Both the position numbers and the translations under genes were made by a program. A DNA stretch of 64,000 nucleotides from Candidatus Rifleibacteriota bacterium (GTDB taxonomy: Bacteria; Muiribacteriota; Ozemobacteria; Ozemobacterales; Ozemobacteraceae). The notes under the pieces were generated by a model, which made no database searches, was not told where the DNA came from, and saw nothing but the letters and a program-made list of their open reading frames with translations. The stretch's first letter is position 1. Every line of letters starts with the position of its first letter. Below are positions 42,169-50,031 of this stretch, one piece after another. The stretch lies in contig JADFXM010000006.1 in NCBI GenBank assembly GCA_015233565.1, positions 1 through 64,000 on the forward strand, written 5' to 3'.

Positions 42169-43086
42169 TCAGGCTAAAGTTTCTAACCTCTTGGGAGTGA
42201 TTTTTAATTCTGGTTTGGCAATTAGTACTCTTGAATTTGGAGGAACAGATTCTGTAAGCCAGACATTACCACCTATTACAGACCCTTTTCCAATGATTGT
42301 ATTTCCGCCAAGAATGGTGGCCCCTGCGTAAATTACGACATCATCCTCTATAGTGGGATGTCTTTTCGCTCCTCGAATAATATTACCGGAGGAATCTCTT
42401 GGAAAATTCAAAGCTCCAATAGTAACACCCTGGTAAATTGTAACGTTATCTCCAATAATAGTTGTTTCCCCGATTACCACACCCGTGCCATGATCAATAA
42501 AGAACGACTTTCCAATTCTGGCTCCAGGGTGAATATCAATACCGGTTTTGAAATGCGCCCATTCAGTCATCATTCTTGGGAGCAAAACCAAGCCGCGTTG
42601 GCTTAGAACATTTGCCATTCTATAGATGGCTACAGCCTCAAGTCCCGGGTAACTGAAAATTATTTCATCAAAACATGAAGCAGCGGGGTCATTCTTAAAA
42701 GCCGCTTTAACATCCAATTCCAATGCTTGTCGAATTTCAAGAATTTTCTCAAGAAAAGATACTACAATTGACTCCGCGTAATCCTTGCAATTTTTGCAGC
42801 TTCTCCAATCAAGTTTGCATGAATGTTTAATTTCGCTGCAAACCTGATTGGTTAGGCACTCAAAAACAGATGCAACCTTATTGCTCATCTGAAGTTCAAG
42901 AGTTTCAAAAGAAAGTCCGGAATTCCAAAAATAACCAGGAAAAAGAAGTGAGAACATTTCCTTTATAATTTTCTCAACCTCAGTTTTGTCAGGCAAAGGG
43001 CTGTTGTCAAAATGTTGAACTTCGCTTTTATCGTCTCTGAAGCTCTCAAATATTTTTGCGGCAATAAGTTTGAGATTTTTCGGCAT
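42169..43086 (-). CDS. cysE: Serine O-acetyltransferase
   Basis: This 305-residue enzyme makes O-acetylserine for cysteine synthesis. An N-terminal helical domain (about residues 1-165) is followed by a left-handed beta-helix with the diagnostic run IDIHPGARIGKSFFIDHGTG and VVIGETTIIGDNVTIYQGVT. The catalytic His-Asp pair lies in that region (FIDHGTG and the earlier Asp). An insert with CKLDWRSCKNCKDYAE (Cys-rich) is unusual and could bind a metal or sense redox. It has a GGAGG ribosome site. The C-terminus lacks the usual Ile for binding cysteine synthase, by inspection. Confidence 0.9.
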   Translation of the reverse strand: MPKNLKLIAAKIFESFRDDKSEVQHFDNSPLPDKTEVEKIIKEMFSLLFPGYFWNSGLSFETLELQMSNKVASVFECLTNQVCSEIKHSCKLDWRSCKNCKDYAESIVVSFLEKILEIRQALELDVKAAFKNDPAASCFDEIIFSYPGLEAVAIYRMANVLSQRGLVLLPRMMTEWAHFKTGIDIHPGARIGKSFFIDHGTGVVIGETTIIGDNVTIYQGVTIGALNFPRDSSGNIIRGAKRHPTIEDDVVIYAGATILGGNTIIGKGSVIGGNVWLTESVPPNSRVLIAKPELKITPKRLETLA

Positions 43087-43100
43087 ACATTTTCCTCCAC

Positions 43101-43127
43101 AAAAAAAAATGGCGGGAATTACCCGCC
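43101..43127 (-). terminator. Intrinsic terminator of the duplicated-domain secreted protein
   Basis: GGCGGG (43111-43116) pairs perfectly with CCCGCC (43122-43127) across a 5-base loop. On the minus strand this is followed by ATTTTTTTTT. It lies about 30 bases past the stop of the gene at 43156 and just before the cysE ribosome site. Confidence 0.93.
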
Positions 43128-43155
43128 TTACTTTTAATTGCTTTTATTCAACTGT

Positions 43156-43914
43156 TTATTTTGTTTCAATTTTTCCATTCAGATTATTGTAAACCAAATC
43201 ATTGTTGAAAATCAAAATACTTTGTTCAAAACCATTGGCTTCTTGAATACTTAAACGCCAGTAAACATTATTTCCCTGCGGAGAATTGGTTCTGAAGGCT
43301 TCGGCGAAAAACGGCTTGTCAGCCATTTCTGGAGCACAGTTTGCTCTCCAAAGATCAAAAACTTTTTGAGGAGTGTTTTGCGTTGAAACCATTTCAACTT
43401 CAATAGTTCCTTCTTCAACAATGTAAAGAAGCTCTTCCAATACAGATTGTATATTTTTGAACTGACCGGTTGGATCGCCATTGACGAAAGTAAAAATCCT
43501 CATAGCTCTTCTTTCAAGGTAAATATCCTGAATAAAGGTTTCAACAACTTTGTCATCGCTCTGAACTGATCTGAATCTGTAAAAATCTGTTTTTGAATCA
43601 GGATTTTTTGCATCCAAAGCCATTCGATATCTGGAAATTGAAATTTGTGCACAATCAGGGTTTTGCTTTTTCCAGGAATTAAAAACGTATTTAGGAACCT
43701 CTGAAACACCTATCAAGGCCACTTGAATTCTTCCATGAGAAGTACAATCAAATAGACTATCAATTGTATTCACAAGACCAGCTTGATGAGATACAGAGTG
43801 ATGGGCAGTTCGAGTTTCATCAATAAAAGTTTTTTCCAAATCAGCCAATCTCCCGGCAAAAGCAGAAAGTGAAATTCCGAGTCCAAAAATTGTGCAAAGA
43901 ATTAATTTCTTCAT
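43156..43914 (-). CDS. Secreted protein with tandem duplicated domain, unknown function
   Basis: This 252-residue protein has a clean signal peptide (cut after AFA, residue 20). Two related domains of about 90 residues follow. TSHGRIQVALIGVSEVPKYVF with NSWKKQNPDCAQ (about 58-90) aligns with VEEGTIEVEMVSTQNTPQKVF with DLWRANCAPEM (about 166-197). In both, a YRF/YWR strand and a hydrophobic ending follow (MRIFTF and QSILIF). A conserved Cys occurs in each copy (Cys88 and Cys193). I do not recognise the family. It has its own near-consensus promoter, a 5' hairpin, the ribosome site GAGGAGAG and a strong terminator, which together suggest an abundant single-gene transcript. Confidence 0.7.
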   Translation of the reverse strand: MKKLILCTIFGLGISLSAFAGRLADLEKTFIDETRTAHHSVSHQAGLVNTIDSLFDCTSHGRIQVALIGVSEVPKYVFNSWKKQNPDCAQISISRYRMALDAKNPDSKTDFYRFRSVQSDDKVVETFIQDIYLERRAMRIFTFVNGDPTGQFKNIQSVLEELLYIVEEGTIEVEMVSTQNTPQKVFDLWRANCAPEMADKPFFAEAFRTNSPQGNNVYWRLSIQEANGFEQSILIFNNDLVYNNLNGKIETK

Positions 43915-43944
43915 TATCTAAATCTCTCCTCGCTATAAAAACTT

Positions 43945-43973
43945 CCTCCAAGAGTCCAAAAAACTCGTGAAGG
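43945..43973 (-). promoter_or_regulatory. 5' stem-loop of the secreted-protein mRNA
   Basis: An 11-position stem with one mismatch and one G-T pair (43963-43973 with 43945-43955) lies at the predicted 5' end of the transcript. It is followed by TTTTT, about 30 bases before the start codon. It may stabilise the mRNA or act as an attenuator. Confidence 0.5.
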
Positions 43974-43979
43974 AGAGGT

Positions 43980-44008
43980 ATCATATCACAAGAACCAAAC
44001 CATGTCAA
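43980..44008 (-). promoter_or_regulatory. Near-consensus promoter of the secreted protein gene
   Basis: On the minus strand a perfect TTGACA (44003-44008) and TATGAT (43980-43985) have exactly 17 bases between them. The transcript would begin near 43973, at the base of the 5' stem-loop. Confidence 0.85.
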
Positions 44009-44089
44009 CAACAAAAAAACAAAAGCATATATTATTTTTTTTTCTGGCAAAATGCTGATGAGGGTCATCTTTTTTGAGAATGATACTTC

Positions 44090-44114
44090 GAGCGAATTCA
44101 AGCTGAATTCGCTC
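44090..44114. repeat. Perfect 11-bp inverted repeat with 3-base loop
   Basis: GAGCGAATTCA at 44090-44100 is exactly complementary to TGAATTCGCTC at 44104-44114. It sits a few bases past the stop of the fused glycosyltransferase gene. No T run follows on the minus strand, so it may be a 3' stabilising stem or a weak or Rho-linked terminator rather than a typical intrinsic one. Confidence 0.8.
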
Positions 44115-44119
44115 AGAGA

Positions 44120-45505
44120 CTACAAATCAAATGAATTCCATAGTCCCACTTTTTCAAGCAGAACCCGGAACAAAAAAACTCCATTTCCAATAAAATAGCG
44201 CTTCCAGAGTCTTCCTGGTTCTTGATAAAACCGAAAAAGCCATTCCATTCCGATTTCACGAACCCAAAGAGGAGCTCGTTGAATTCGTCCGGAGTAAAAA
44301 TCGAAGAGTCCACCCACTCCCATTCCTAATTTGGCCTTTGTTTCATTAAAATGCTGATAAAGCCATTTTTCCTGAAATGGGGCCCCTTTTGCAAGGAACA
44401 GAACATCAGTTTTTTTCTTAGCGATTTCCCTAATTATTTCATTTTCCTCATCAGGAGTATGATAGCCATTTTCAACTCCATCGATTCGAATTCCAGGGTA
44501 GGTGGCTTTAATCCAAGTTTCAACCGCCTCAGGAACTCCTGGGCGCCCTCCAAATAAGAAAATTCCAGCATTTCTAGCTGCAAGCTTTTCCAGTATTCTG
44601 GGAAATAAATCTGTACCATTAACGTTCTGTTTGATTTGCCTTGAAAGTATCTTTCCGGCAAGTTTTAGGCCAATTCCATCCGCAAACACGAAATCGGAAG
44701 TTGCCAAAGCCCGGAAATATTCATCATCTCGTGCGGAAATATTCGCGCAATCGGCATTCAAAAAACTAATTCTCGCAGGCTCACTTGATTTTACATAAGA
44801 AATGATTTTATCAACTGCTTCGGTCATAGTAAGATTGTCAATAGGAATTCCAAGGATTTTCACTTTCTCAGGAGCTTCACAAACTGCTTCTCCATAGAAA
44901 ACAGCCGGAACTGCCCTGAGAGCAATTCCTATGTCGGTGAGCAAACCTGATTTTTCAACATATTCAGCATCTGATTCATGTTCCTTCTCAAAATTAATGT
45001 TCGCTCGCGATCTTATCCACCATAGACAGATTAATCCTGGTTTGACATCGAAACGACGCCGATTTCGAAATTCCGTCGGAGTCAGCTCCTCAGGTAAGAT
45101 AGCCCTAGGACCTACTAAAGACATATCCCCATTGAGAATATTCAGCAATACTGGAATTCGATTCAAACTCAATTTCCGCATCAAACTTCCAAGAAAAGTA
45201 GCAGGAACAAAAAAAGAAAACTCGTTGAAAGGTTCGCAAAATCGTCCTAATCGGTTAGTTCGACTGATGACAGGATACCCGGCTCCTTTCAGATAACAGA
45301 GGATAATTAAAATTACCGGAACAAGCAGAAGAATAAAAAAAAGAGCAAACAAAAGATCAGTCGTCCATTTCAGAAATTCTGCACCTGGAACCAGAAAAAG
45401 CCAGATGGTTTTACCCAAAAATCCACGCAATCGAGCCCTTAAAATGCCATACCACGAAAATCGCCCGTATAAATCATTCACCAAACGATCTTTTTCAGAT
45501 TGCAT
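44120..45505 (-). CDS. Fused phosphoglycosyltransferase-like domain and WecG/TagA glycosyltransferase
   Basis: This 461-residue protein joins two exopolysaccharide families. Residues about 25-195 resemble the WcaJ/PglC bacterial sugar transferase, with a membrane helix (LLFALFFILLLVPVILIIL), LNGDMSLVGPRAILPEE and VKPGLICLW. The catalytic Asp-Glu normally found as LDELPQ reads LNRIPV, and the KFRTM block is absent, so this half is probably inactive. Residues about 205-440 are a GT26 (WecG/TagA/CpsF) domain. It shows FLNADCANISARDDEYF, FADGIG, NVNGTDL, IFLFGGRPGV and KGAPFQEKWL, and transfers a sugar onto a lipid-linked saccharide in the family. It has its own promoter. Confidence 0.88.
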   Translation of the reverse strand: MQSEKDRLVNDLYGRFSWYGILRARLRGFLGKTIWLFLVPGAEFLKWTTDLLFALFFILLLVPVILIILCYLKGAGYPVISRTNRLGRFCEPFNEFSFFVPATFLGSLMRKLSLNRIPVLLNILNGDMSLVGPRAILPEELTPTEFRNRRRFDVKPGLICLWWIRSRANINFEKEHESDAEYVEKSGLLTDIGIALRAVPAVFYGEAVCEAPEKVKILGIPIDNLTMTEAVDKIISYVKSSEPARISFLNADCANISARDDEYFRALATSDFVFADGIGLKLAGKILSRQIKQNVNGTDLFPRILEKLAARNAGIFLFGGRPGVPEAVETWIKATYPGIRIDGVENGYHTPDEENEIIREIAKKKTDVLFLAKGAPFQEKWLYQHFNETKAKLGMGVGGLFDFYSGRIQRAPLWVREIGMEWLFRFYQEPGRLWKRYFIGNGVFLFRVLLEKVGLWNSFDL

Positions 45506-45863
45506 ATTTTTTCCAATTCAAGTAAAAAATCTGTGTGAAGCAAAATATTTGCTGAAGCGTAGCTTTTATCGAATTTGAAAAAAAGATTTCCAAATTATTG
45601 GGATGATAGTATTTGCTTACGGAAAGTTTGTCAACGCAATCGAAAATGAATCGAAGATTTTCCAAATAATCTGACTGGCATTATTGCACACTTTCGCACA
45701 TCTTGGAAAATCAGCATTTTAAAGCCATTTCGCATGCCCGATTTTCTTTTTAAGATAACCTTGAACTTCTTTTTCCGAAGAATTTGGGCTTTTTCATTAG
45801 TCTCTCTCAAGCAAATTTCCAAAAACCGTGAGATTTAAAAGCCGCAAACCCCTAGTCATTTAA
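45506..45863 (-). promoter_or_regulatory. Intergenic region with near-consensus promoter
   Basis: On the minus strand TTGACA (45629-45634) and TACTAT (45606-45611) with a 17-base spacer point at the fused glycosyltransferase gene, leaving a leader of about 95 bases. The rest of this roughly 360-base gap is AT-rich and holds no gene I can support; a 63-codon frame inside it looks non-coding. Confidence 0.75.
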
Positions 45864-47015
45864 TCACTTCGCAAAACTAGTAGTAGCCTCAATAAATATT
45901 TCTAATGTCTTTTCGGCTGCCCTCTTCCAGGTCATGGGTCTTGTCCGTTCAACTCCCTTCCTAAGTAATTCCTCCTTTAATCTTGAATTATTGAGAATTT
46001 CATTAATTGATACTGCAATGTCCTTAGGATCGAACGGATCAAAAAGTTCAGCCGCCCCTCCGGCAACTTCCGGAAGAGACGAAACATTAGAACATGCGAT
46101 AGGCGTCCCACACGCCATAGCTTCAAGAATAGGCATGCCAAAACCTTCGTAAAGGGATGGAAATACGAAAACATCTGCTGCTCTGTAGAAATCGGGAAGA
46201 TCCCCCAGTGAAATATGTCCAGTGAAAATTATTTCATCCTTGAAAGGGCTAAGGGAAGCAGCCTGGTGAACTTCAGCAGCCCTATCCCAATCGTTACCGG
46301 CCAAAACAAGTAAATGCTCCATTTTATGTTCACGCTTCAAAACTTCAAAAGCTCTAATCAGCTTGTAATGGTTTTTTCCTGGATGCTCAATTCGGGAAAT
46401 ATAAAAAAGGAAAGGCTTTTTAATATTAAATTTTTGAGAAATCCTTTCAAATGAAGCTTTTTTATTTCCAAAGCAAAACTTTTTTTGATCGACCCCATGA
46501 TGTATTACAGCAACTTTTTCTGAATCCACTCCAGCATATTCCACAATATCCCGTTTACTTGATTCGCTTACTGTAATTACTCTTGTAAGGCGCTTGATCA
46601 AAAAAGGGAGGATCTTCTTGATATAAAACATTCGGGCCTGATCATATTTCTGAGGAACATGCAGTGATGAAAAATCATGAACAGTACCAACAGTTGCACA
46701 AGGCGACTTAAACACCAATCTCCGGTTTCCGGCAGGAAGGAAAAGAAGATCGTATTTCCTTTTTGCAGCAATGAGGGGAGGACCAATTTGATGCCAGAAA
46801 TTATTTATCAACGGATTTTTAATCGATTCGGGAAAAGTAAGCGCTTTGATACCGGAACCTTTGGGGACAAAAATATCTTTTTCAGTTTCATAAACCAATA
46901 CTTCAAAACAATGTTTCCCGGAAATTTGCGCGAATTCGGCTATTAACTCAATTGCATAACGCCCAATTCCTGATTTTCCACTATCACAACCGAAGGTAGT
47001 TACTCCAATTTTCAC
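45864..47015 (-). CDS. GT4-family glycosyltransferase (first of four)
   Basis: This 383-residue GT-B fold enzyme acts in surface polysaccharide synthesis. The N-terminal half has GKSGIGRYAIELI. The C-terminal GT4 domain has FLFYISRIEHPGKNHYKLI, VFPSLYEGFGMPILEAMACG with the Glu-X7-Glu motif, and GGAAELFDPFD. The GTG at 47015 is chosen because AAGGAAG lies 7 bases upstream and the residues before it are not family-like. Donor and acceptor sugars cannot be read from sequence. It is in line with three related genes on the same strand. Confidence 0.92.
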   Translation of the reverse strand: MKIGVTTFGCDSGKSGIGRYAIELIAEFAQISGKHCFEVLVYETEKDIFVPKGSGIKALTFPESIKNPLINNFWHQIGPPLIAAKRKYDLLFLPAGNRRLVFKSPCATVGTVHDFSSLHVPQKYDQARMFYIKKILPFLIKRLTRVITVSESSKRDIVEYAGVDSEKVAVIHHGVDQKKFCFGNKKASFERISQKFNIKKPFLFYISRIEHPGKNHYKLIRAFEVLKREHKMEHLLVLAGNDWDRAAEVHQAASLSPFKDEIIFTGHISLGDLPDFYRAADVFVFPSLYEGFGMPILEAMACGTPIACSNVSSLPEVAGGAAELFDPFDPKDIAVSINEILNNSRLKEELLRKGVERTRPMTWKRAAEKTLEIFIEATTSFAK

Positions 47016-47161
47016 GAGAAATCTTCCTTTATGCAAAGTTTGGCTAATAAACCATTGATTCGGATAAAAAATTGTCCGAAAACTAATTTCCAAAAATGTG
47101 CGAAAGTCAACTTGGATTCCTTTTAATTTTTTGGCTCTACATAGAATATTCGAACAAACTA

Positions 47162-48529
47162 TTACGGAATCCTTTGCTTCATATTTAACGCAACTCGGCA
47201 GGAAACATCAAAAAGAATTGCTTCAATCCTGGAAATATATTTTTCAAATGAAAATTTTTCTGAAAGGATCTTTCGGCCATTAAGTCCCATTTGTCTTCTC
47301 AGATCAGGATTTTTTATGAGTTTTTTCAATGCCAACGCAAACAATTCAGGGTTTGCCGGAGGAACCAAAATTCCATTTTTTTCATTTTCCAACCAATCAG
47401 GAATTCCTCCAACCGAAAAAGCCACAACCGGCTTTTGATACCTCATTGATTCAAGTCCAACCATTCCGAATGGTTCCGGCCAGCGTGAAGGTACCACCAC
47501 AATATCCGCACTGTCGTAGAAATTTCTCAATTGCTCATGGTCAACCCAACCTGAAAAGGAAATACGACCCTGTAAACCAAGCCTTCTGACCTGTTTTTCA
47601 AGAGAAGCTCTGGCATTTCCATCACCAACAATTGAAGTTCTCCAAGTGCAATTAAGCCGGGAAAGCGCGTCTAAAAAAATATCCACCCCCTTTCCTCTGA
47701 TCAATTGCCCGACATACAGAATGGTTGCTTCCGAAGAATCGCGTAAGGAAAAATCACTACCCTCGCCAAGATCATTACTCTTTAATGGCGATGGAACAGC
47801 GTTATTTTCAGGTTGGTCTTTCAAACCAGCAACATTTTTGCAAGAAAATTGGTTATCTGAATCTTGCTGACAGCTTTTTTCGCAATGAGAAGAGGCTTCT
47901 ACAGAAACTGGAGGTCCGATATCTACAATAGGGTGGACTATTCGAATTTTCTCAGCCTTAAACCCATTTTGAGCCAGCTCATCAGCCATCCAATTGCTTC
48001 CTGCAATTAAAGTCGAAATTCGCTGATTGCGCCTCATTTCAGCAAAATGCCTTTTTAAGGATTTGAAACAAATTCCACGCGGGCCCTTTTCAATGAAGGC
48101 AAGATCGAAAAAGCATCTCAAACCAGCTTTGTTTTCACAGATTTTCCCATTGTGAAAATAGTATTTATGCTTTCTCGGACAACACAAATCATGGTCATGA
48201 ATCATTCTCACAAGCGGAAAATAGCGTGAAAGAGCAATAAAATTCCGGATCGTTTGGATTTTATGTAGATAGATTACATCAGGCTTTTTTTCCATCACCC
48301 AAGAAAAAAAATTATCGTTCTTACTCAAATTTGTTTTTTCGAAAACTTCAGGAAACGCAAAAAGCGAATCAAAAACCGATTTAAAAGTTAATTCATCCCG
48401 CCCAGAAAGAGAGGAAAAAACCAGAAAAGTTTGATGTCCACGTTTTTTCAAAGCTCTGGCACAATCGAAAACGTTCTGCTCTACTCCTCCGAAAAAGCCA
48501 CATTTTTCATTTACGAAAAGGATTTTCAT
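47162..48529 (-). CDS. GT4-family glycosyltransferase (second of four)
   Basis: This 455-residue GT4 enzyme has the N-terminal acceptor domain MKILFVNEKCGFFGGVEQNV. The donor domain has ILYVGQLIRGKGVDIFLDAL, VVVPSRWPEPFGMVGLESM and GGIPDWLENEKNGIL. A His/Cys-rich stretch in the N-terminal half (HDHDLCCPRKHKYYFHNGK) and an extra Ser/Cys-rich insert near residue 215-250 are unusual for the family. The start overlaps the stop of the next upstream gene by 23 bases, implying coupled translation. A GAGG ribosome site lies inside that gene. Confidence 0.93.
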   Translation of the reverse strand: MKILFVNEKCGFFGGVEQNVFDCARALKKRGHQTFLVFSSLSGRDELTFKSVFDSLFAFPEVFEKTNLSKNDNFFSWVMEKKPDVIYLHKIQTIRNFIALSRYFPLVRMIHDHDLCCPRKHKYYFHNGKICENKAGLRCFFDLAFIEKGPRGICFKSLKRHFAEMRRNQRISTLIAGSNWMADELAQNGFKAEKIRIVHPIVDIGPPVSVEASSHCEKSCQQDSDNQFSCKNVAGLKDQPENNAVPSPLKSNDLGEGSDFSLRDSSEATILYVGQLIRGKGVDIFLDALSRLNCTWRTSIVGDGNARASLEKQVRRLGLQGRISFSGWVDHEQLRNFYDSADIVVVPSRWPEPFGMVGLESMRYQKPVVAFSVGGIPDWLENEKNGILVPPANPELFALALKKLIKNPDLRRQMGLNGRKILSEKFSFEKYISRIEAILFDVSCRVALNMKQRIP

Positions 48530-49757
48530 TTATCACATCCTCGTAAAGTCTTACCAATCTTCGGGTTATGTTTTCCCAAGAATAAAATTCAGCCTTTTTT
48601 CGACCATTGTCTCCAAACCTGTAGGCTTCGTCCAGAAGTTGTGAATTCTTTTGAATTTTCGTAAAACAATCCATAAATGAAGCACCATTATTAGCTTCGA
48701 AAAGTAGGCCATCGAGGCCGTTTTCCAGAAAATATGGAATTCCACCAACTTTGGAGGCAAGTACAGGCTTCCCTGCTGCCCAAGCTTCTAAAATTACGAT
48801 TCCGAATGGCTCATGAATTGAGGGAAGAACAAATACATCTGCAGAATGATAAACATCCACCATATCTACGCTTTCAGAAGGAAGGCCTGGAATTATTTTA
48901 ACTTTTCCTCCTATTCCGAGCGTCTGGATTCGTTCATTTATCTGTTTATAATATGTTTCATTTGTAATAGGTCCAACAAGCAGAAGAATAGCTTTAGGGC
49001 AAATTTTTATTATTTCCGGAAAAGAGTTTATCAAGAAAAGACAGTTTTTTTGAGGGTCAATTCTCGAAACAGTGAGAATCAAAAAAGCATCAGCGGGTAT
49101 TCCGGTTTTTTGTCGAAACTTAGTTCCATTGCCCTTTAAAAATCTTTCGTAATCAACTCCATTTGGAAGATATTCAACTCTTTTTTGTGGAAAAAGCTTT
49201 GAAGCCTCGATTTGTTCAGACTTTCCAACACAAATCAGTGCGGATGAATCATCTATTACTCTACGCGACCCAACTAGCCAACCAAGGGCTTTTCCCCACT
49301 CCCAAGCCGTTTTTCCTGATTCAATATTACTTTCTAATTCTGACTTGGGAACATCGAAAATTCCACCATGCAAGGAAATTACGTAAGGAATATGCCGCCA
49401 TCGAGCTACCCATCGACCTATTCCACCCAGTCTTTTCCCGGTGTGGAGGTGAATCAAATCCAAATCAGGTTCGTTCAAAAGTCCTTTTAAAAGAGTGAAG
49501 GAGAAAAGATTTCCCCCCTTTTTGTCCATTTGCTTGATTGATGTTTCAGATAACCCCAAAAAAGGGTAAAAATGTCTAAATCTCCTTATTTCCAACCCAT
49601 TAATCAATTCATTTTTCTTTTTTGAAAGTGCCTGTGAAGTAAAAATTTTTGTCTCGACTCCAAATTTGGTCAAAAACCTGGATGTCTGAAAAACAACCGT
49701 TTCGGTTCCGCCCCACTCTTCCCAGGCAAATCTTCTTGGGATTTGAAGTACTTTCAC
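48507..49757 (-). CDS. GT4-family glycosyltransferase (third of four)
   Basis: This 416-residue enzyme has the GT4 layout. The N-terminal domain has IPRRFAWEEWGGTETVVFQ. The donor-binding domain has ILTVSRIDPQKNCLFLINSF, VFVLPSIHEPFGIVILEAWA (Glu-X7-Glu) and GGIPYFLENGLDGLL. The start is a GTG with AGGAG about 13 bases upstream, a slightly long spacing. It probably adds one sugar of the surface glycan built by this cluster. The two ends overlap or abut other glycosyltransferase genes, consistent with one operon. Confidence 0.93.
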   Translation of the reverse strand: MKVLQIPRRFAWEEWGGTETVVFQTSRFLTKFGVETKIFTSQALSKKKNELINGLEIRRFRHFYPFLGLSETSIKQMDKKGGNLFSFTLLKGLLNEPDLDLIHLHTGKRLGGIGRWVARWRHIPYVISLHGGIFDVPKSELESNIESGKTAWEWGKALGWLVGSRRVIDDSSALICVGKSEQIEASKLFPQKRVEYLPNGVDYERFLKGNGTKFRQKTGIPADAFLILTVSRIDPQKNCLFLINSFPEIIKICPKAILLLVGPITNETYYKQINERIQTLGIGGKVKIIPGLPSESVDMVDVYHSADVFVLPSIHEPFGIVILEAWAAGKPVLASKVGGIPYFLENGLDGLLFEANNGASFMDCFTKIQKNSQLLDEAYRFGDNGRKKAEFYSWENITRRLVRLYEDVINENPFRK

Positions 49758-50031
49758 TTATTTTGTTACGCTCCTGAAAAATAATACTAACTTTTTTTGA
49801 GAGCTTCTTGCAATAATGCAAAAAACTTCCAAGCGAAAAAGAGTAAAAATACTTGCCTTATAAACCTGCACCAACGCAAGTGCAGAAAATTTGGAAAGAA
49901 TTACTTTTCGCGATTTTTTTTTGAATTGTATGGCTAATTGCCAATGTCAATATGAATTTACTCTTTGTTGCTGAAAACTTCCTCAAAAAAGTGTGTGTTT
50001 AGTTCCACATCGTCGAATATTGTGAACTTTA
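49758..50031. other. Intergenic gap between glycosyltransferase genes
   Basis: This is AT-rich sequence of about 270 bases. A minus-strand TTGACA is present without a convincing -10 at the right distance. A small 6-bp hairpin (CTGCAC/GTGCAG) lies near 49866-49885 without a T run. I see no gene. Confidence 0.4.

Noticed and set aside
45631..45822. 63-codon minus-strand frame in the gap before the fused glycosyltransferase gene
   Set aside because: There is no ribosome site, it overlaps the -35 box of a strong promoter, and the sequence is Lys/Arg-rich without family features.
49866..49885. CTGCAC/GTGCAG hairpin as a terminator
   Set aside because: The stem is only 6 bp with a long loop and no T run follows on either strand.
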